Below, piece after piece: positions 5,269 through 6,128 of a stretch of DNA of 6,128 bases. Both the position numbers and the translations under genes were made by a program. Each line of letters opens with the position of its first letter. Within the stretch, counting starts at the first letter, position 1. The stretch spans positions 1 to 6,128 of the forward strand of contig JAFCZU010000203.1 of NCBI GenBank assembly GCA_019314185.1, read 5' to 3'. This DNA comes from Deltaproteobacteria bacterium (lineage in GTDB: Bacteria > Desulfobacterota > Desulfobacteria > Desulfobacterales > ETH-SRB1). The notes beneath the pieces are model-generated. The model had not been told where the DNA came from. It saw nothing but the letters and a program-made list of their open reading frames with translations, and made no database searches.

Positions 5269-6128
5269 CCAAGCAAAACCTACATCAACAATGTTTAGGT
5301 TACCTTGGAGTCTGAGCCCCCCGCCTCTTTCACCAGTTAGACTGCCTTGGAAGCCTCCTTGTTCTGAGTAATTTGTTTTCGGTCTTTCATTGGCCCCTTT
5401 GGAAATGGTTAAACCTGCATGCCCCTCCAATCCACCGGAAATAGGCCCAAGCGAAGCACCTATATTAGCACTTGCTCCTATGAAACCTTTAGCTCCACAT
5501 GGTGAGCCATCTGCTGAGACGGGAAAGTTTCCTGTAGGATTCCAGTGAATTCCGCCACCAACACCAACACCGCCAGCCGCTCGAACAAAGGAACGTCCTT
5601 TATTTGAACCAAGCGTGATTGAACCCCCGTATCCCCAATAAAAAGAAGCGGTAATACTCCACAACCCTTCTGGATCCACAAAATTAACCGGATCATTTAG
5701 GCAATACCCATAAAGATCAGTATCCCCTCCGGCAAAGCCTATAGGATCCTTTGCGGTCCATCTGGCTGTATCCGGGTCATAGTCTCTGTAGCCGAAGCGC
5801 ACAAGGCCTGTGTCTCTGTCGTGCAGGCCTCCTGCAAAACCGAATGGGATTTCAAATAACGGATTCGTGTCTTCGATAATATTGCCGAATGAATCGTAAT
5901 TTATTCTTTTTAGCACATTCGTTGCGGTATTTGCCACACTTCTCAACGAACCCACCTGGTCGTATGTGAGGTAATAGGTAGAGCCGTCTTTTGTCATGGC
6001 AACGGGCATCCTGGCATCTGCATACTCAAACCGCATGATGAGGTTGTCGCTGCCGTCAAAGACCGCAAGAAGCCTGGTCAGGCCCTGCCAGAGGTATTTC
6101 TCGGTTGTCACGCCATTGACTTTCTTTG
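5266..6128 (-). CDS. Rhs/YD-repeat protein, C-terminal core and variable tip (5' end outside window)
   Basis: The frame is open to the window edge (KKVNG lies just upstream of a GTG at 6111), so this is the end of a much larger protein; the GTG is not a true start. Counting from that GTG, residues 1-150 are the Rhs-associated core: YD-type repeats (YLWQGLTRLLAVFDGSDNL, RFEYADARMPVAM, YYLTYDQVGSLRSV, INYDSFGNII), then the hallmark end GFAGGLHDRDTGLVRFGYRDYDP, GRW-like ARWTAKDPIGFAGGD, LYGYCLNDPVNFVDPEGL. The DPxGL at 146-150 marks the boundary where Rhs proteins are usually cut to release the tip. The tip, residues 151-281, is glycine-rich with alternating hydrophobic beta-like stretches (SITLGS, GGVGVGGGIHW, GFIGASANIGASLG, GSLTGERGGGLRLQG). 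I do not recognise it as a named toxin. It may form beta structure acting on membranes, or be a non-toxic tip. Two membrane-protein genes follow on the same strand. Confidence 0.9.
   Translation of the reverse strand, partial: KKVNGVTTEKYLWQGLTRLLAVFDGSDNLIMRFEYADARMPVAMTKDGSTYYLTYDQVGSLRSVANTATNVLKRINYDSFGNIIEDTNPLFEIPFGFAGGLHDRDTGLVRFGYRDYDPDTARWTAKDPIGFAGGDTDLYGYCLNDPVNFVDPEGLWSITASFYWGYGGSITLGSNKGRSFVRAAGGVGVGGGIHWNPTGNFPVSADGSPCGAKGFIGASANIGASLGPISGGLEGHAGLTISKGANERPKTNYSEQGGFQGSLTGERGGGLRLQGNLNIVDVGFAW

Noticed and set aside
1..6128. CRISPR array, tRNA or rRNA genes
   Set aside because: No regularly spaced direct repeats and no recognisable tRNA or rRNA segments were seen on either strand.

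Overview
This is an accessory region from a bacterium, most likely Gram-negative. The visible clues are a YD-repeat/Rhs protein with a variable C-terminal tip, a palindromic 'GGGGTCAAGTC' repeat, moderate G+C, and no core metabolic genes. The Rhs core wording and the repeat type suggest a proteobacterium or Desulfobacterota-like host. That placement is a guess from impression and was not computed.

Layout. Positions 1-450 hold no convincing gene. From about 188 to 435 there is an elaborate set of nested inverted repeats, dominated by a 21-position stem with 20 pairs. Just after it, with a good ribosome binding site, comes a gene for a 200-residue membrane-anchored protein of unknown function (451-1053). 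A 152-base gap follows, bounded by an 8-bp inverted repeat. Then come two overlapping genes. The first (1206-2021) encodes a coiled-coil protein with a central J-domain that keeps its HPD motif. The second (2018-2962) encodes a protein made of the OB-fold, zinc finger and helix-hairpin-helix parts of NAD+-dependent DNA ligase (LigA), but without the adenylation (catalytic) domain or BRCT domain. A tiny Cys-rich ORF (2966-3091) begins three bases after the second gene stops. The J-domain/ligase-scaffold pair is the best candidate here for an undescribed system.

Positions 3254-4422 carry two unrecognised ORFs, of 131 and 258 codons. Their junction is occupied by a nested palindromic repeat (3630-3692) that supplies the stop of the first and the only available (TTG) start of the second. 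The repeat may have remodelled both ends. Convergent to these, on the minus strand, lies an Rhs module. It consists of the C-terminal end of an Rhs/YD-repeat protein (6128 down to 5266, 5' end outside the window) with a glycine-rich tip domain, then two small membrane proteins (5243-4917 and 4910-4692). Their position directly after the Rhs tip makes them candidate immunity proteins, and their membrane location hints at an envelope-acting toxin. A perfect 8-bp hairpin sits on the Rhs stop codon, before the first of them.

Working together: the J/ligase-like pair is probably translationally coupled and may act on nucleic acid, with the J-domain recruiting an Hsp70 (DnaK). The Rhs module is a contact-dependent or secreted polymorphic-toxin-type unit. 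The remaining proteins cannot be assigned a function by reading.
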